A stretch of 64,000 bases of DNA from Pseudomonadota bacterium (GTDB lineage: Bacteria; Verrucomicrobiota; Verrucomicrobiia; Limisphaerales; SXTU01). Below, piece by piece: positions 37,116 to 46,474 of this stretch. The stretch's first letter is position 1; the number at the start of each line of letters is the position of its first letter. The notes beneath the pieces were generated by a model. The model did no database searches and was not told where the DNA came from. It saw nothing but the letters and a program-made list of their open reading frames with translations. The stretch lies in the NCBI GenBank assembly GCA_009922615.1, contig RFVF01000001.1, positions 62,001 to 126,000 of the forward strand. The letters run 5' to 3'. The translations under genes and the position numbers were made by a program.

Positions 37116-38849
37116 ATGAAGCGTCAGCTGCTGCTCCTCCTGGCTTGCCTGCTTCCGGTGAGCCTTTGCGTCAAGGCTGGCGCGGCGGCATTGCGCCCGA
37201 ACATTCTCATCATTCTCGCCGACGATCTCGGTTGGTCTGATTTGGGCTGTTACGGTGGGGAGATTCGCACGCCGAATCTCGACGCGCTTGCGGCGGGCGG
37301 GTTGCGCTTCACGCAATTCTACAACTGCACTCGATGTTGTCCGTCGCGCGCGTCGCTGCTCACGGGGTTGTATCCTCATCAAGCGGGCGTGGGTTTGATG
37401 GCATCGGACCGCGCGGCGAAATTTCCCGGCGCAGGCGATCAGGGCGAGGCATTTCCCGGCTATCGCGGCGCATTGAACGAGCGGTGCGTCACGATCGCAC
37501 AGGTGCTCAAGCCCGCTGGCTATCGCACCGGCGCGCTCGGTAAATGGCACGTGGGTGATCAGGAATTACCCACGCGGCGCGGCTTCGACGAGTTCTACGG
37601 CTTCGTCAGCGGTTACGCAGTGGATTCGTGGGAGCCGCGTATGATGACGCGCCTGCCGGAGGGCAGACCGGAACGTCGTTACGCAGCGGGAGAGTTCTTC
37701 GCGACCGATGCGATCACGGATCACGCACTGGATTTTCTGAGCGACTTTCGCAAGTCCGTCGAGGCCCCGTGGTTTCTCTACGTCGCGTATCAAGCTCCGC
37801 ATTTCCCGCTGCAATCCAAGCCGTCGGACATGGCGGGCTACGCGGAGATTTACGCGCAAGGCTGGGACCAGCTTCGCGAGCAACGTCTTGCGCGGCTGAA
37901 GAAACTCGGCTTGGTGCCAGAATCCATTTCGCTCACGCCGCGCAGCAAGATTCCGCATCCCGTCGCCGCGAAGCGCCTCGGCTCGTGGACGGACGATGGG
38001 AAAAATCCGTCGTGGGATTCGCTGTCCCCTGAACGCCGCGCTGATCTCGCGCAGCGCATGGCCGTCTATGCCGGTATGGTCACGGGCATGGATCGCAACA
38101 TCGGGCGGCTCGTTGCGGACCTGCGCTCCCACGGCGAGCTGGACCGCACGTTGATCCTTTTCCTCAGCGACAACGGCGCGTGCGCGGAGTGGGAGCCGTT
38201 CGGGTTTGATCTGGCTGTCACCAACGCCCCCATGCGGGGTAGGGGAATCAATCTAGGCACGCAGGCCGCACCTAACCAATTGCGGCGTGGAGCCGAACTG
38301 GAAAAGCTCGGTGGCCCCGGCACGTTCATTGGCTATGGCAGCGGGTGGGCCAACGCGTGCAACACACCGTGGCGGCTCTACAAACATTACGGTCACGAAG
38401 GGGGCATTGGCACCCCGCTGATTGCGCACTGGCCCGCGCGCGTGAAAGCGAAGGGCGAATTGCGTCCACAGCCGGGACACCTCGTTGATCTCCTGGCCAC
38501 GTGCGTTGATGTCAGCGGCGCGAAGTATCCGACTGAACACGCCGGAGGCAAAATCCTTCCGCCCGAAGGCAAAAGCCTCGTGTCGGCGTTTGACAACAAG
38601 CCGTTAAGCCGGGATTTCCTCGCGTGGGAGCACGAGGGCAATCGCGCGCTGCGTGAGGGTGACTGGAAGCTCGTCTCCATCGCTGGCCAGCCGTGGGAGC
38701 TTTATGACATGGCACGGGACCGCACGGAGCTAAATGACCTCGCGTCGAGCGAGCCGGAACGCGTGAGCCGCATGGCTGCGAAGTGGACCGCGTGGGCGCA
38801 GCGCACGCAGGTGCTGCCGCGGCCGGGGGATTCCGTGCCGAGCAAGTAG
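37116..38849 (+). CDS. Arylsulfatase (Cys-type, exported), second of three
   Basis: From ATG 37116 this is a 577-residue protein with a signal peptide ('RQLLLLLACLLPVSLCVKAGA'). It has Asp36-Asp37 in 'IILADDLGWSDLGCYGGE', signature 'RCCPSRASLLTGLYPHQ' (Cys75) and 'LFLSDNGACAEW'. The arrangement 'DDLGWSDLGCYG' is that of the main arylsulfatase group. It is coupled to the preceding sulfatase and ends 6 bp from the convergent ABC permease gene, with no terminator between them. Confidence 0.93.
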   Translation: MKRQLLLLLACLLPVSLCVKAGAAALRPNILIILADDLGWSDLGCYGGEIRTPNLDALAAGGLRFTQFYNCTRCCPSRASLLTGLYPHQAGVGLMASDRAAKFPGAGDQGEAFPGYRGALNERCVTIAQVLKPAGYRTGALGKWHVGDQELPTRRGFDEFYGFVSGYAVDSWEPRMMTRLPEGRPERRYAAGEFFATDAITDHALDFLSDFRKSVEAPWFLYVAYQAPHFPLQSKPSDMAGYAEIYAQGWDQLREQRLARLKKLGLVPESISLTPRSKIPHPVAAKRLGSWTDDGKNPSWDSLSPERRADLAQRMAVYAGMVTGMDRNIGRLVADLRSHGELDRTLILFLSDNGACAEWEPFGFDLAVTNAPMRGRGINLGTQAAPNQLRRGAELEKLGGPGTFIGYGSGWANACNTPWRLYKHYGHEGGIGTPLIAHWPARVKAKGELRPQPGHLVDLLATCVDVSGAKYPTEHAGGKILPPEGKSLVSAFDNKPLSRDFLAWEHEGNRALREGDWKLVSIAGQPWELYDMARDRTELNDLASSEPERVSRMAAKWTAWAQRTQVLPRPGDSVPSK

Positions 38850-38855
38850 CGCCGC

Positions 38856-40067
38856 TCACTCGTAGCGGAGGGATTCGACGGGGTCGAGGTTTGCCGCTTT
38901 GATGGCCGGGTAGGTGCCGAACGCGATGCCGACGAAGGAGCAGATGCCCAGCGCGATCAACGCCCAGTCCAGCGGGAACACCGGCGGTAGCTTCAGGTAA
39001 TAGGCTCCGAAGTTGCCACCCGCCACGCCGAGCGCGATGCCAATGAGCCCGCCCACTTCGCAGATGACGACGGCTTCCATGATGAATTGCGTGAGGATGT
39101 TTCGCTTCTTCGCGCCGATGGCGCGGCGGACGCCAATCTCCCGCGTGCGCTCGGTCACGGAGACGAGCATGATGTTCATGATGCCGATGCCAGCGGCCAG
39201 CAGCGCGATGCTGCTGACGACGGCCACGCCGGCGCGGACCGCCAGCGTCAGCTCACGGAACTGCGCGATGAGCGAATCGTTGGAGGAGATTTCAAAGTCG
39301 TCAGCCTCACCGGGTGGGACCTTGCGGACTTTGCGGAGGACGCCGCGCACCTGCTCCACCGTGTCCTCCATCTCATCCTGATTGTTCGTTTGCACGTAGA
39401 GCGTGAGGCTGCGCCACTGCGCGCCGCCGAAGCGATTCAACCCGGTGGTGATGGGTATGAGGATGAAGTTGTCCTGCGCCTGCCCGCCGAAGCCGCCCTT
39501 GGGTTCGAGATAGCCGATGACCTGATAGTTCACGCCGCTGAACTTCACCGTCTCACCGAGTGCGCCGCCCTGCGGAAAAAGCTTCTTCATGATGGTGTTA
39601 CCCATCACGCAGACGTTGCGCGAGCCACCGAGATCGCCGGGCAGCAGCGCGCGGCCCGCCTCGATGATCCAGTTGCGGGCGAGGAAAGCCTCGGGCGTGA
39701 CGCCGTTGACGAATACGTCGGGGTTGGATCGCTCAAAGCGCGAGGCCAGTTCACCCACGGCGAAGGAGGTTTCCGCCGCCACGCTGCGAGCCCGTGTGGT
39801 CTGCTCGCGCAGCGCATGCCAGTGCTGGAAGGAGAGATTCTTGCGGCGACGGAACCGTTCCCAGCCGGAGGGCCCCTCGAAGTTGATGGCGGGCCACTTC
39901 TCGATGGTGAAGGTGTTGGCTCCGAGGCCGCTTAACTCCGTCTCGATGTTTTGTTGCAGCCCACGCATGACCGTCATCACGAGGATGATACTGAAGACGC
40001 CGACCGTGACGCCCACCAGCGTGAGCGCGGACCGGAGCTTGTGCGCGGCCAGCGCGGTCATCGCCAT
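38856..40067 (-). CDS. MacB-type ABC transporter permease, distal copy
   Basis: This is a 403-residue permease with one N-terminal helix ('LRSALTLVGVTVGVFSIILVMTVM'), a large periplasmic MacB_PCD domain, and three C-terminal helices in the FtsX fold ('[35 protein letters not shown]'). The track frame extends to 40373, but the upstream part is repeat DNA read through ('LSPSPRPSPAGRG'). ATG 40067 with a GGAGA 8 bp ahead is the best start; GTG 40082 is possible. It is the last gene of an adaptor-ATPase-permease-permease export system and is separated from the previous permease by about 360 bp of repeats. Confidence 0.88.
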   Translation of the reverse strand: MAMTALAAHKLRSALTLVGVTVGVFSIILVMTVMRGLQQNIETELSGLGANTFTIEKWPAINFEGPSGWERFRRRKNLSFQHWHALREQTTRARSVAAETSFAVGELASRFERSNPDVFVNGVTPEAFLARNWIIEAGRALLPGDLGGSRNVCVMGNTIMKKLFPQGGALGETVKFSGVNYQVIGYLEPKGGFGGQAQDNFILIPITTGLNRFGGAQWRSLTLYVQTNNQDEMEDTVEQVRGVLRKVRKVPPGEADDFEISSNDSLIAQFRELTLAVRAGVAVVSSIALLAAGIGIMNIMLVSVTERTREIGVRRAIGAKKRNILTQFIMEAVVICEVGGLIGIALGVAGGNFGAYYLKLPPVFPLDWALIALGICSFVGIAFGTYPAIKAANLDPVESLRYE

Positions 40068-40145
40068 GACAAAGCTCTCCACAACCTCGGCGCGGAGGAG
40101 GGCGAGGGCATTGGGGCGAGGACGGGGTGAGGTCACGGATGACGG

Positions 40146-40177
40146 GGTCCAAGGTCCACGAGTCCAAAGTCCAAAGT
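40146..40177. repeat. Heptad repeat, left arm of a nested repeat block
   Basis: Four copies of a GTCCA-containing unit at 7-, 8- and 7-bp spacing, the reverse complement of the TTGGACT units at 40399-40426. Together they form widely spaced inverted arms around a different palindrome (40231-40338). This is upstream of the distal permease start. Confidence 0.75.
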
Positions 40178-40230
40178 TGTGCGGACGAGGATGCCGGTTG
40201 GCGAAAGGACGCGATGAACTGAGTGGCCGA

Positions 40231-40338
40231 TCTCCCTCACTTCGGCCCTCGCCCGCTGGGAGAGGGACCAGCCGATTGAAACGACTGCGGGCTGACGTTC
40301 TCCCTCTCCCCGCGGGCGAGGGCCGGGGCGAGGGAGAA
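40231..40338. repeat. CCCTC-rich inverted repeat between two permease genes
   Basis: The left arm (40231-40267, containing ctgggagaggga) and right arm (40299-40338, containing gggcgagggagaaa) are imperfect inverses rich in CCCTC/GAGGG. The same arms occur at 57481-57620 inside the RND adaptor gene. The whole space from 40068 to 40428 is made of this element plus the heptad arms; no gene is supported there. Confidence 0.75.
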
Positions 40339-40398
40339 AGCACGGTTGAACCCACAAACCCCGACACGCCCACGCCTTGCGGCCTTGGTCAGTAGACC

Positions 40399-40426
40399 TT
40401 GGACTTTGGACCTTGGACTTTGGACT
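40399..40426. repeat. Heptad repeat, right arm of the nested repeat block
   Basis: Four tandem 7-bp units: TTGGACT, TTGGACC, TTGGACT, TTGGACT. The block ends 3 bp from the stop codon of the proximal permease gene. It pairs in inverted orientation with the units at 40146-40177. Confidence 0.85.
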
Positions 40427-40428
40427 CT

Positions 40429-41652
40429 TCATTCTGCCCTCAACGCTTCCACCGGGTTCAGCTTCGCCGCGCGCCAGGCAGGGAGGAAGCCGGCGATGAC
40501 GCCTGTCGCGATCGAGACGAGGAGCGCGATGCCCACGAGCGTGGCGGAGAGCGCGACCGGCATGAACCGGTCCATCACGAGCGTGATGGGATAGGCGAGC
40601 GCTAGGCCGAGCAATCCGCCCAGTAGGCAGATCAGCGCCGATTCGAGGAGGAACTGCGTGAGGATGGCACGGCGTTTCGCCCCGATGGCCTTGCGGATGC
40701 CGATCTCGCGCGTGCGCTCCGCCACGGTCACGAACATGATGTTCATGATGCCAATGCCCCCGACGAAGAGTGACAGGCTGGTGATGAACAGTCCCGCGCC
40801 AGCTACGACGGAGTTCATGCGCTCAAAGGTCTGGATAAACGCAGCCTGCTCGTTGATCGCAAAGTCATCGGGCATGCCGGGAGCCAGGTGGCGAATCTTC
40901 CGCATGATGCCCCGAATCTCTTCGCGTGCCTCGTCCATTTCCTTCAGGTCGCGCACCTTGACGCGAATGATGACGGGCGGGCGAAAGGAAAAGTCGGAGA
41001 CGAACTTGGTCACCGGGAGCATGACCTCATTGTCCAGGCTCGCCATGCCGAGAAAACTGCCGCGCTTTTCGAGCACGCCGATGATTTCCAGGTTCTGGTC
41101 CTCGACCCGGAGGCGTTTGCCCAGCGGGGATTCGAGGGGAAAGAAGTTGGCCGCAATGTCCGCCCCGACGACGCACACCGGACGCGCGCCTTCCACCTCC
41201 GCCGCCGAGAGGAAACGGCCCTCTTTGAGCATGAGCCCGCCAACTTCCGCCCCGCCCTCGGTGGTGCCGCTGACATTGACCCCGGTGGCGGCGAGGTCGC
41301 GGTAGCGCACGGTCATGCGCCGGCTGGCATCGATGGTCGTGGCGCGGGCGAAGGTCGTTTGACGAACGAGCGCACGGGCGTCGGCGAGCAGGATGGGGCG
41401 GCGATTGCGCATCTTCCACCACGGCTCGTCGCTGAACCACTGCCACGGTGCGATGAAAAACACATCCGTGCCGATGGCGGAGATGCTCTTGATGAACGCG
41501 GCGTTAAGACCGGCGAGCGCCGTGCCCATCAGGGTGACGGTCACGATGCCGATGACAATGCCAAGGGTGGTAAGCGCGGAGCGGAGCTTGTTCGCGCGGA
41601 GCGAATCCCAGGCGATGAACAAGCCCTCGCGGAGTTCGGAGAGGAAGTTCAT
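40429..41652 (-). CDS. MacB-type ABC transporter permease, proximal copy
   Basis: This 407-residue permease has the same layout as its downstream paralogue: N-terminal helix ('[23 protein letters not shown]'), MacB_PCD periplasmic domain, and C-terminal FtsX helices ('[33 protein letters not shown]'). Its ATG overlaps the ATPase stop by 4 bp. Two different permease genes suggest a heterodimer, in contrast to the MacB homodimer in which ATPase and permease are fused. Its substrate is unknown. Confidence 0.92.
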   Translation of the reverse strand: MNFLSELREGLFIAWDSLRANKLRSALTTLGIVIGIVTVTLMGTALAGLNAAFIKSISAIGTDVFFIAPWQWFSDEPWWKMRNRRPILLADARALVRQTTFARATTIDASRRMTVRYRDLAATGVNVSGTTEGGAEVGGLMLKEGRFLSAAEVEGARPVCVVGADIAANFFPLESPLGKRLRVEDQNLEIIGVLEKRGSFLGMASLDNEVMLPVTKFVSDFSFRPPVIIRVKVRDLKEMDEAREEIRGIMRKIRHLAPGMPDDFAINEQAAFIQTFERMNSVVAGAGLFITSLSLFVGGIGIMNIMFVTVAERTREIGIRKAIGAKRRAILTQFLLESALICLLGGLLGLALAYPITLVMDRFMPVALSATLVGIALLVSIATGVIAGFLPAWRAAKLNPVEALRAE

Positions 41653-42416
41653 TGAAAACGGTCGAGGGGCGAGGGTCCAGAGTCTAGCGCAGGACTGGCT
41701 GGACCCTCGGCTTTCGACTCTCGACTTTCGACCCGCTTCACTGGCTCATCGCTCGCGATGTTCCCGTCCAGAATCCGCACGATGCGGCGGGCGTGGAGCG
41801 CGACTTTTTCCTCGTGCGTGACGACGATGATGGTGTTGCCCTTGCTCGCGAGTTCGTCGAACAGCGCGAGGATTTCCACGCCGGTTTTGGAATCGAGGTT
41901 TCCGGTCGGCTCATCCGCGAGCAGAATGGATGGCGAATTCACCAGGGCCCGCGCGACCGCGACGCGTTGGCGCTGGCCGCCAGACAGCTCGTTTGGCCGG
42001 TGATCTACGCGGTCGGCCAAGCCGACGGCGGCCAACGCAGCGAGCGCCTTCTCGCGCCGTTCATCCGGAGAGACGCCGGCGTAAACCATCGGCAGCTCGA
42101 CATTGCGCAGGGCCGTGGCGCGGGCGAGCAGGTTGAAGGTCTGGAAGACGAAGCCGATCTCGCGGTTGCGGATTTCGGCGAGCTCGTTGTCGTCACGATG
42201 GCTGACGTCCGTGCCGTTCAACTCGTAGGTGCCGCTCGTCGGCGTGTCGAGGCAGCCGAGGAGGTTCATCATCGTGGATTTGCCCGAGCCGCTCGGCCCC
42301 ATGATGGCGACGTATTCGCCGCGCTCGATGGAGAGCGAGACGCCGCGCAATGCGTGGACGGTCTCAGCGGCCATCTGGTAGCTGCGCCAGATGTTGTGGA
42401 GGTGAATGAGGCTCAC
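41649..42416 (-). CDS. ABC transporter ATPase (MacB/LolD type)
   Basis: This 255-residue nucleotide-binding protein has Walker A '[13 protein letters not shown]', signature '[15 protein letters not shown]' and Walker B '[16 protein letters not shown]', the LolD/MacB subgroup with the 'LGxLDxPTSG' block ('[17 protein letters not shown]' in part). The core ends near residue 225. The last 30 residues ('[14 protein letters not shown]...') are encoded by a heptad-phased inverted repeat, so the natural C-terminus seems to have been replaced or extended by repeat DNA. Confidence 0.92.
   Translation of the reverse strand: MSLIHLHNIWRSYQMAAETVHALRGVSLSIERGEYVAIMGPSGSGKSTMMNLLGCLDTPTSGTYELNGTDVSHRDDNELAEIRNREIGFVFQTFNLLARATALRNVELPMVYAGVSPDERREKALAALAAVGLADRVDHRPNELSGGQRQRVAVARALVNSPSILLADEPTGNLDSKTGVEILALFDELASKGNTIIVVTHEEKVALHARRIVRILDGNIASDEPVKRVESRESKAEGPASPALDSGPSPLDRFQ
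41661..41732. repeat. Heptad-phased inverted repeat at the 3' end of the ABC ATPase gene
   Basis: The left arm is four 7-bp units starting at 41661 (GTCGAGG, GGCGAGG, GTCCAGA, GTCTAGC). The right arm (41712-41732) is TTTCGAC, TCTCGAC, TTTCGAC, whose reverse complement is the GTCGA-unit register of the left arm. The whole element is translated as the last residues of the ATPase. Confidence 0.75.
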
Positions 42417-42429
42417 GGGGAGTTTCCTT

Positions 42430-42522
42430 TAGCCACGGATGAAACACGGATTGAACACGGAGAAGGAAACCAAGCGAGCGGGTTGCAGTTTCCGTGTTTC
42501 ATCCGTGTTTCATCCGTGGCTA
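42430..42522. repeat. 11-bp-phased inverted repeat between the adaptor and ATPase genes
   Basis: The right arm (42491-42522) is three units of 11 bp: TCCGTGTTTCA twice, then TCCGTGGCTA. The left arm (42430-42461) is its near-exact inverse, TAGCCACGGA followed by TGAAACACGGA-type units. The spacer is about 28 bp. It fills the gap between the stop of the adaptor gene and the start of the ATPase gene and carries no ORF. The 11-bp unit is distinct from the 7-bp units elsewhere but follows the same design. Confidence 0.85.
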
Positions 42523-42526
42523 GAAA

Positions 42527-43837
42527 TTACTTTCCGGTTTCCGCCGGCTTCTTCTCGTTGTCCACCTTGATTTGCTTGCCGTCTTCGAGCTCGCGGTTGA
42601 TGGCCTTGAAGCCTCCGGAGATGACCTCTGCGCCCTCGGTCACCCCTTCGATGATCTCCACGAAGTTGTCGTCGCTGATGCCGCGCTTGACGGGGACTTG
42701 CTTCACGGTTTCGCCTGTGCGCTGGAAGATCACCTCGATGGGCTTGGCCGGTTCGTCCTTCTTTTTGGCGGCGACGCTGTAGGTCTCCTTGGCATCGGCT
42801 TTTTCAGCCTTGGCTTTGGCTTCTTTTTCCTGGGCGCTCTTAGGCAGGCGCGTGGTGACGCTCTGGATGGGGACGCACAGGACATTGGTGCGATAGCGCG
42901 TCTCGACCTCGGCGGTGACACTCATGCCGGGCCGAAAGATTTCTTTTTCCTTCACGCGGATGCGGACCTCGAACTTCGTCGCCTCCTGTTGCGTTCCAAG
43001 GCCGCTGGCTTTGGCGGTGTTGGCGATCTCGGTAACTTCGCCGGTGAACTTGCGATCGCGAAATGAGTCCACTTCGAGCCGGGCGATCTGGCCGACTTGG
43101 ATTAGCACGATATCCCCTTCGCCGATGTCCACGCGCGCCTCCATCGTTTCGAGGTCGGCGATGGCCATCACCTCGGTGCCCGCCATGGTGGCGGTGCCGA
43201 CGACGCGCTCGCCCTTTTGCGAATTGAGTTTGCTGATGGTGCCATCTAACGGCGAGACGATGACTGTCTTCGCGAGATCATCCAGCGAGCGGTCGAGCGC
43301 GGCTTTGGCCACCTCGGTCTGGTGCTGGGCGGATTTCACCTGCGCCTGCGTGACTTCGTAACCTGTCTTCGCTTCCTGAAATTGCGATTCGGAGAGGAGC
43401 TTGCCATCGAAGAGCTTCTTGTTCCTCTCGAACTCAAGGCGCGCCTTCTCCAGGTTCGCCAGTGCAAGCGTGAGGCCGGCCTGGGAGGACTTGAAGTTCG
43501 CGTCTGCGGAGTTGGTGTTGGCGATGTAGAAGTCGGGTTTGATTTTCAACAGCAGGTCGCCTTTGCGCACGCGTTGGCCTTCCTTCACGGGCAGGTCGGT
43601 GATTTCGCCGCTGACCTCGGGGCTGATTTTGACGAGCGTGACGGGCTGGATTTTGCCGGTGGCGACGACGACTTCGGTGACGTTCCGGCGCGTGACTTTC
43701 TCGGTCTGGACGGTGACGAAGGCCGTTTTGTTTTTCTGATGCCACCACCAGCCACCACCGCCCGCGCCGCTGAGCAGTAACAACGTCAGGAACCAACGCA
43801 GGCCGGAGCGACGCTTGGGTTTGGGAGGCGCGGACAT
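42527..43837 (-). CDS. MacA-like periplasmic adaptor (HlyD family)
   Basis: This 436-residue membrane-fusion protein has an N-terminal anchor ('WFLTLLLLSGAGGGGWWW'). Its first half-lipoyl motif is 'VKISPEVSGEITDLPVKEGQRVRKGDLLLKI', followed by a coiled-coil hairpin around residues 110-190, and a second lipoyl half ('VSPLDGTISKLNSQKGERV'). An Ala/Lys-rich insertion ('QEKEAKAKAEKADAKE') lies near residue 350. It is the first gene of the minus-strand export operon with the ABC ATPase and two permeases. No TolC-like gene is in this operon; the one at 59 kb could be shared. Confidence 0.92.
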   Translation of the reverse strand: MSAPPKPKRRSGLRWFLTLLLLSGAGGGGWWWHQKNKTAFVTVQTEKVTRRNVTEVVVATGKIQPVTLVKISPEVSGEITDLPVKEGQRVRKGDLLLKIKPDFYIANTNSADANFKSSQAGLTLALANLEKARLEFERNKKLFDGKLLSESQFQEAKTGYEVTQAQVKSAQHQTEVAKAALDRSLDDLAKTVIVSPLDGTISKLNSQKGERVVGTATMAGTEVMAIADLETMEARVDIGEGDIVLIQVGQIARLEVDSFRDRKFTGEVTEIANTAKASGLGTQQEATKFEVRIRVKEKEIFRPGMSVTAEVETRYRTNVLCVPIQSVTTRLPKSAQEKEAKAKAEKADAKETYSVAAKKKDEPAKPIEVIFQRTGETVKQVPVKRGISDDNFVEIIEGVTEGAEVISGGFKAINRELEDGKQIKVDNEKKPAETGK

Positions 43838-43917
43838 AGTTGCAGAGCCAGACTGAGAGCTAAGAGTTTCACGAAAGGCCCGGCGAGTTCAACTGGGGAA
43901 AGCGGGTGTGTTGGCCC

Positions 43918-45810
43918 TCAAATCTCCACCTGCATGCCCAGCTCGACGACGCGGTTGGCGGGCAGGCCGAAATACGAGGTGGCGGTGGAGGCGTTGCGGG
44001 CCAGGACGGCGAAAAGCCACTTGCGCCAGCGCGAGAGCCTGGCTTTGCCGGTGTCGAGCACGGTCTCGCGGCTGAGGAAGAACGTTGTCTTCGGGATCTC
44101 GATGGGACCGCCGGTCACCGGCGCGTCCTTGAGCAGTTGGAGAATGTTCGGCTCTTCCATGAAGCCGTAGCGGCCCACGAGGCGCTGGAAGCCGCACGGC
44201 AACTGCTCGACCTGCACACGTTCGGCGGCGGGCACGTGTGCCACTTCGTCGGTGACGATGGTGAGCAGGATGTTGCGCTGGTGGAGGATTTTATTGTGCT
44301 TCAAGTTGTGAAGGAGCGCGACCGGCGTGCCGTTGGGATTGCCGGCCATGAAGATTGCGGTGCCGGAGACGCGTTGCGGCGGGTTGGCCTCGATGTCAGC
44401 GAAGAAGAGATCGCGTGGCAGCGTGGCATTTTGCATCCGCTCCCACACGAGGCGGCGGCCGGTTTTCCAAGTGGCCATCACGGTGAAGATGCCCGCGCCG
44501 ACGACGAGCGGGAACCAGCCACCGTGCGCGACCTTGATCAGGTTTGAGGCGAAGAATGCCAGCTCGACCGCGAGGAACACGCCGCACAGGGCCATGGCCC
44601 GTTTGCGCGGCCAGTTCCACAGCCTGCGAGCGGCGAAGAAGAACAGCATCGTCGTCACGAGCATGGTGAGCGTCACGGCGATGCCATAAGCGGCCGCGAG
44701 GTTGGAGGAATTCTTGAAGCCCAGCACCAGCCCGATGCACGCCAGCATCAACGCCCAGTTCACGTGCGGCATGTAGATTTGGCCGCGCTCGGCACTGCTG
44801 GTGTGGCGGATGACCATGCGGGGCAGGTAGCCGAGCTGGATCGCGTGCATCGTGAGCGAGTAAGCGCCGGAGATCAATGCCTGCGACGCGATGACCGTGG
44901 CGGCGGTGGAGAGGATGACCAATGGATACAGCGCCCAGGGCGAGGCCGGGGCCAGAAGGTAAAATGGATTCTCCACGGCCTTTGGATTGGTGAGCAACAG
45001 CGCTCCCTGGCCAAGGTAATTGATGAAGAGCGCGGGCAGGACGAGCGCAAACCACGCGAGCCGGATGGGCCGCACGCCAAAGTGGCCCATGTCCGCATAC
45101 AGCGCCTCACCGCCCGTCACGACGAGGAACACGGACCCGATGACGACAAAGCCCTGATAGCCTGCGGTGAACAGCAGATGCAGGCCGTGCCAAGGGTTGA
45201 TGGCGGCAACCACGGCGGGCTGCATCAGAATACCCTTGAGGCCCAGCAGCACGAGCACGGCGAACCAGACGATCATCACCGGGCCAAACATTTTGCCCAC
45301 GCGGCCCGTGCCCAGGCGCTGAATGCAGAACAAGCCGATGAGGATGACCACGGTGATCGGCTCGATGAACCCATCGAACACCTTCGTCGCCACGCTCAAG
45401 CCCTCCACCGCGCTCAACACCGAAATCGCCGGCGTGATCATGCCGTCGCCGTAGAGCAGTGCCGCGCCAAACACACCGCAGCCGATGAGGATGGCCCGCG
45501 AGCGATTGGGCTTGTCGCGCTCGGGGAACGCCAGCGAGAGCAGCGCGAGGATGCCGCCTTCGCCCTTGTTGTCGGCGCGCATGACGAAGCCGAGATACTT
45601 CACACTTACAATCATCACGAGCGACCAGAACATCAGCGAGAGCACGCCAAGGACATGCTCCGGAGTCGCTGTCAATGAATGCGGACTTTCCGGGTTGAAG
45701 CATTCCTTCAGCGCGTAGAGCGGGCTGGTGCCGATGTCGCCATAAACGACGCCCAAGGCGGCAAGGGTAAGTGCGGGCAACGCGGCGCGTTCCGTGGAAT
45801 GGCTTTGCAT
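43918..45810 (-). CDS. kup: Low-affinity potassium transport protein Kup
   Basis: This 630-residue K+ uptake permease of the KUP/HAK/KT family has 'LAALGVVYGDIGTSPLYALKECF' at the N-terminus, 'DNKGEGGILALLSLA' and 'LLYGDGMITPAISVLSAVEGL', then about 12 helices and a C-terminal cytoplasmic domain. The start at 45810 ('MQSHSTERAALPALT') matches the family length better than the track start at 45906. The gene stands 44 bp downstream of the Zn-ribbon gene on the same strand. Confidence 0.95.
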   Translation of the reverse strand: MQSHSTERAALPALTLAALGVVYGDIGTSPLYALKECFNPESPHSLTATPEHVLGVLSLMFWSLVMIVSVKYLGFVMRADNKGEGGILALLSLAFPERDKPNRSRAILIGCGVFGAALLYGDGMITPAISVLSAVEGLSVATKVFDGFIEPITVVILIGLFCIQRLGTGRVGKMFGPVMIVWFAVLVLLGLKGILMQPAVVAAINPWHGLHLLFTAGYQGFVVIGSVFLVVTGGEALYADMGHFGVRPIRLAWFALVLPALFINYLGQGALLLTNPKAVENPFYLLAPASPWALYPLVILSTAATVIASQALISGAYSLTMHAIQLGYLPRMVIRHTSSAERGQIYMPHVNWALMLACIGLVLGFKNSSNLAAAYGIAVTLTMLVTTMLFFFAARRLWNWPRKRAMALCGVFLAVELAFFASNLIKVAHGGWFPLVVGAGIFTVMATWKTGRRLVWERMQNATLPRDLFFADIEANPPQRVSGTAIFMAGNPNGTPVALLHNLKHNKILHQRNILLTIVTDEVAHVPAAERVQVEQLPCGFQRLVGRYGFMEEPNILQLLKDAPVTGGPIEIPKTTFFLSRETVLDTGKARLSRWRKWLFAVLARNASTATSYFGLPANRVVELGMQVEI

Positions 45811-45853
45811 GTCAGCGGGGTGGAGTTTGGCAATCGGGACCACGAAGGACGAA

Positions 45854-46108
45854 TCAAATCGGGAGCCAGCCAGTTGCTTGGGGAAGCTTCGCCCGCGCTT
45901 CAGCATCGGCGTAAAAGCGCGTCAAACCGCACTCCGCGCAGACCACCACGGTCAACTGGGCGAACGTCCCCGAGAAAAAAGTCCCCCACGAAATGGGACG
46001 TTCCAAGCCCGGCAATAGCACCGGACCATATCCGCCTCCGGAGTTGGTTGTCGTTCTGTGGAGCGACTCTGCACCGCACTCCGGGCACTTCGCCGATTCA
46101 TTTTTCAT
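45854..46108 (-). CDS. Small zinc-ribbon protein
   Basis: The track runs to 46387, but the ATG at 46108 gives an 84-residue protein starting right at a ribbon: 'MKNESAKCPECGAESLHR' (Cys8, Cys11) paired with 'VVVCAECGLTRFYADAEARAK'. The four cysteines should bind one zinc. The residues before 46108 in that frame look like untranslated DNA. Function unknown; it is upstream of kup and may be in the same transcript. Confidence 0.7.
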   Translation of the reverse strand: MKNESAKCPECGAESLHRTTTNSGGGYGPVLLPGLERPISWGTFFSGTFAQLTVVVCAECGLTRFYADAEARAKLPQATGWLPI

Positions 46109-46474
46109 ACGCGCACTCGGTTCGCCACAGCGTGACGTGGTGAAGCGTCGCGCCGCCCATCCAAACGGGACGGGTCGGTTTTCTACACGGGGTGAACGTG
46201 GGTGGCGCACGCGCGCTCCCAGAGGATCGCCCTTCCCCATGCCTGCGAGGTTAGCTGACGGGCTGGACCTGGAAAGTGGCCCCGGTGACCTCACCGTTCG
46301 CCCCGGTCCGGTTGTCCGGACGTTGGGTTCCCCGCTCGCGGCCTCGGGAAGGAGGCCGCGATTCGGCTGCGGGCGAAGCATTCGCACATTCCCACGGCTC
46401 TGTCAAATCGCTCGCCCAGCTCCTGACGCCTGCGATGTTCACGCCGACATGGGAAGAGGGACCGCCGTTTTTCT
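46109..46474. other. Divergent intergenic region, about 370 bp, no gene seen
   Basis: This lies between the minus-strand Zn-ribbon gene and the plus-strand hydrolase. The frames reported here (45993..46712, 46276..46533, 46291..46482) have no family features. I see no clear sigma-70 promoter, repeat of the types found elsewhere, or strong terminator. It should hold the two divergent promoters and perhaps the true upstream start of the hydrolase. Confidence 0.5.

Noticed and set aside
38850-38855. Terminator between the convergent sulfatase and permease genes
   Set aside because: Only 6 bp separate the stops; no hairpin can fit there.
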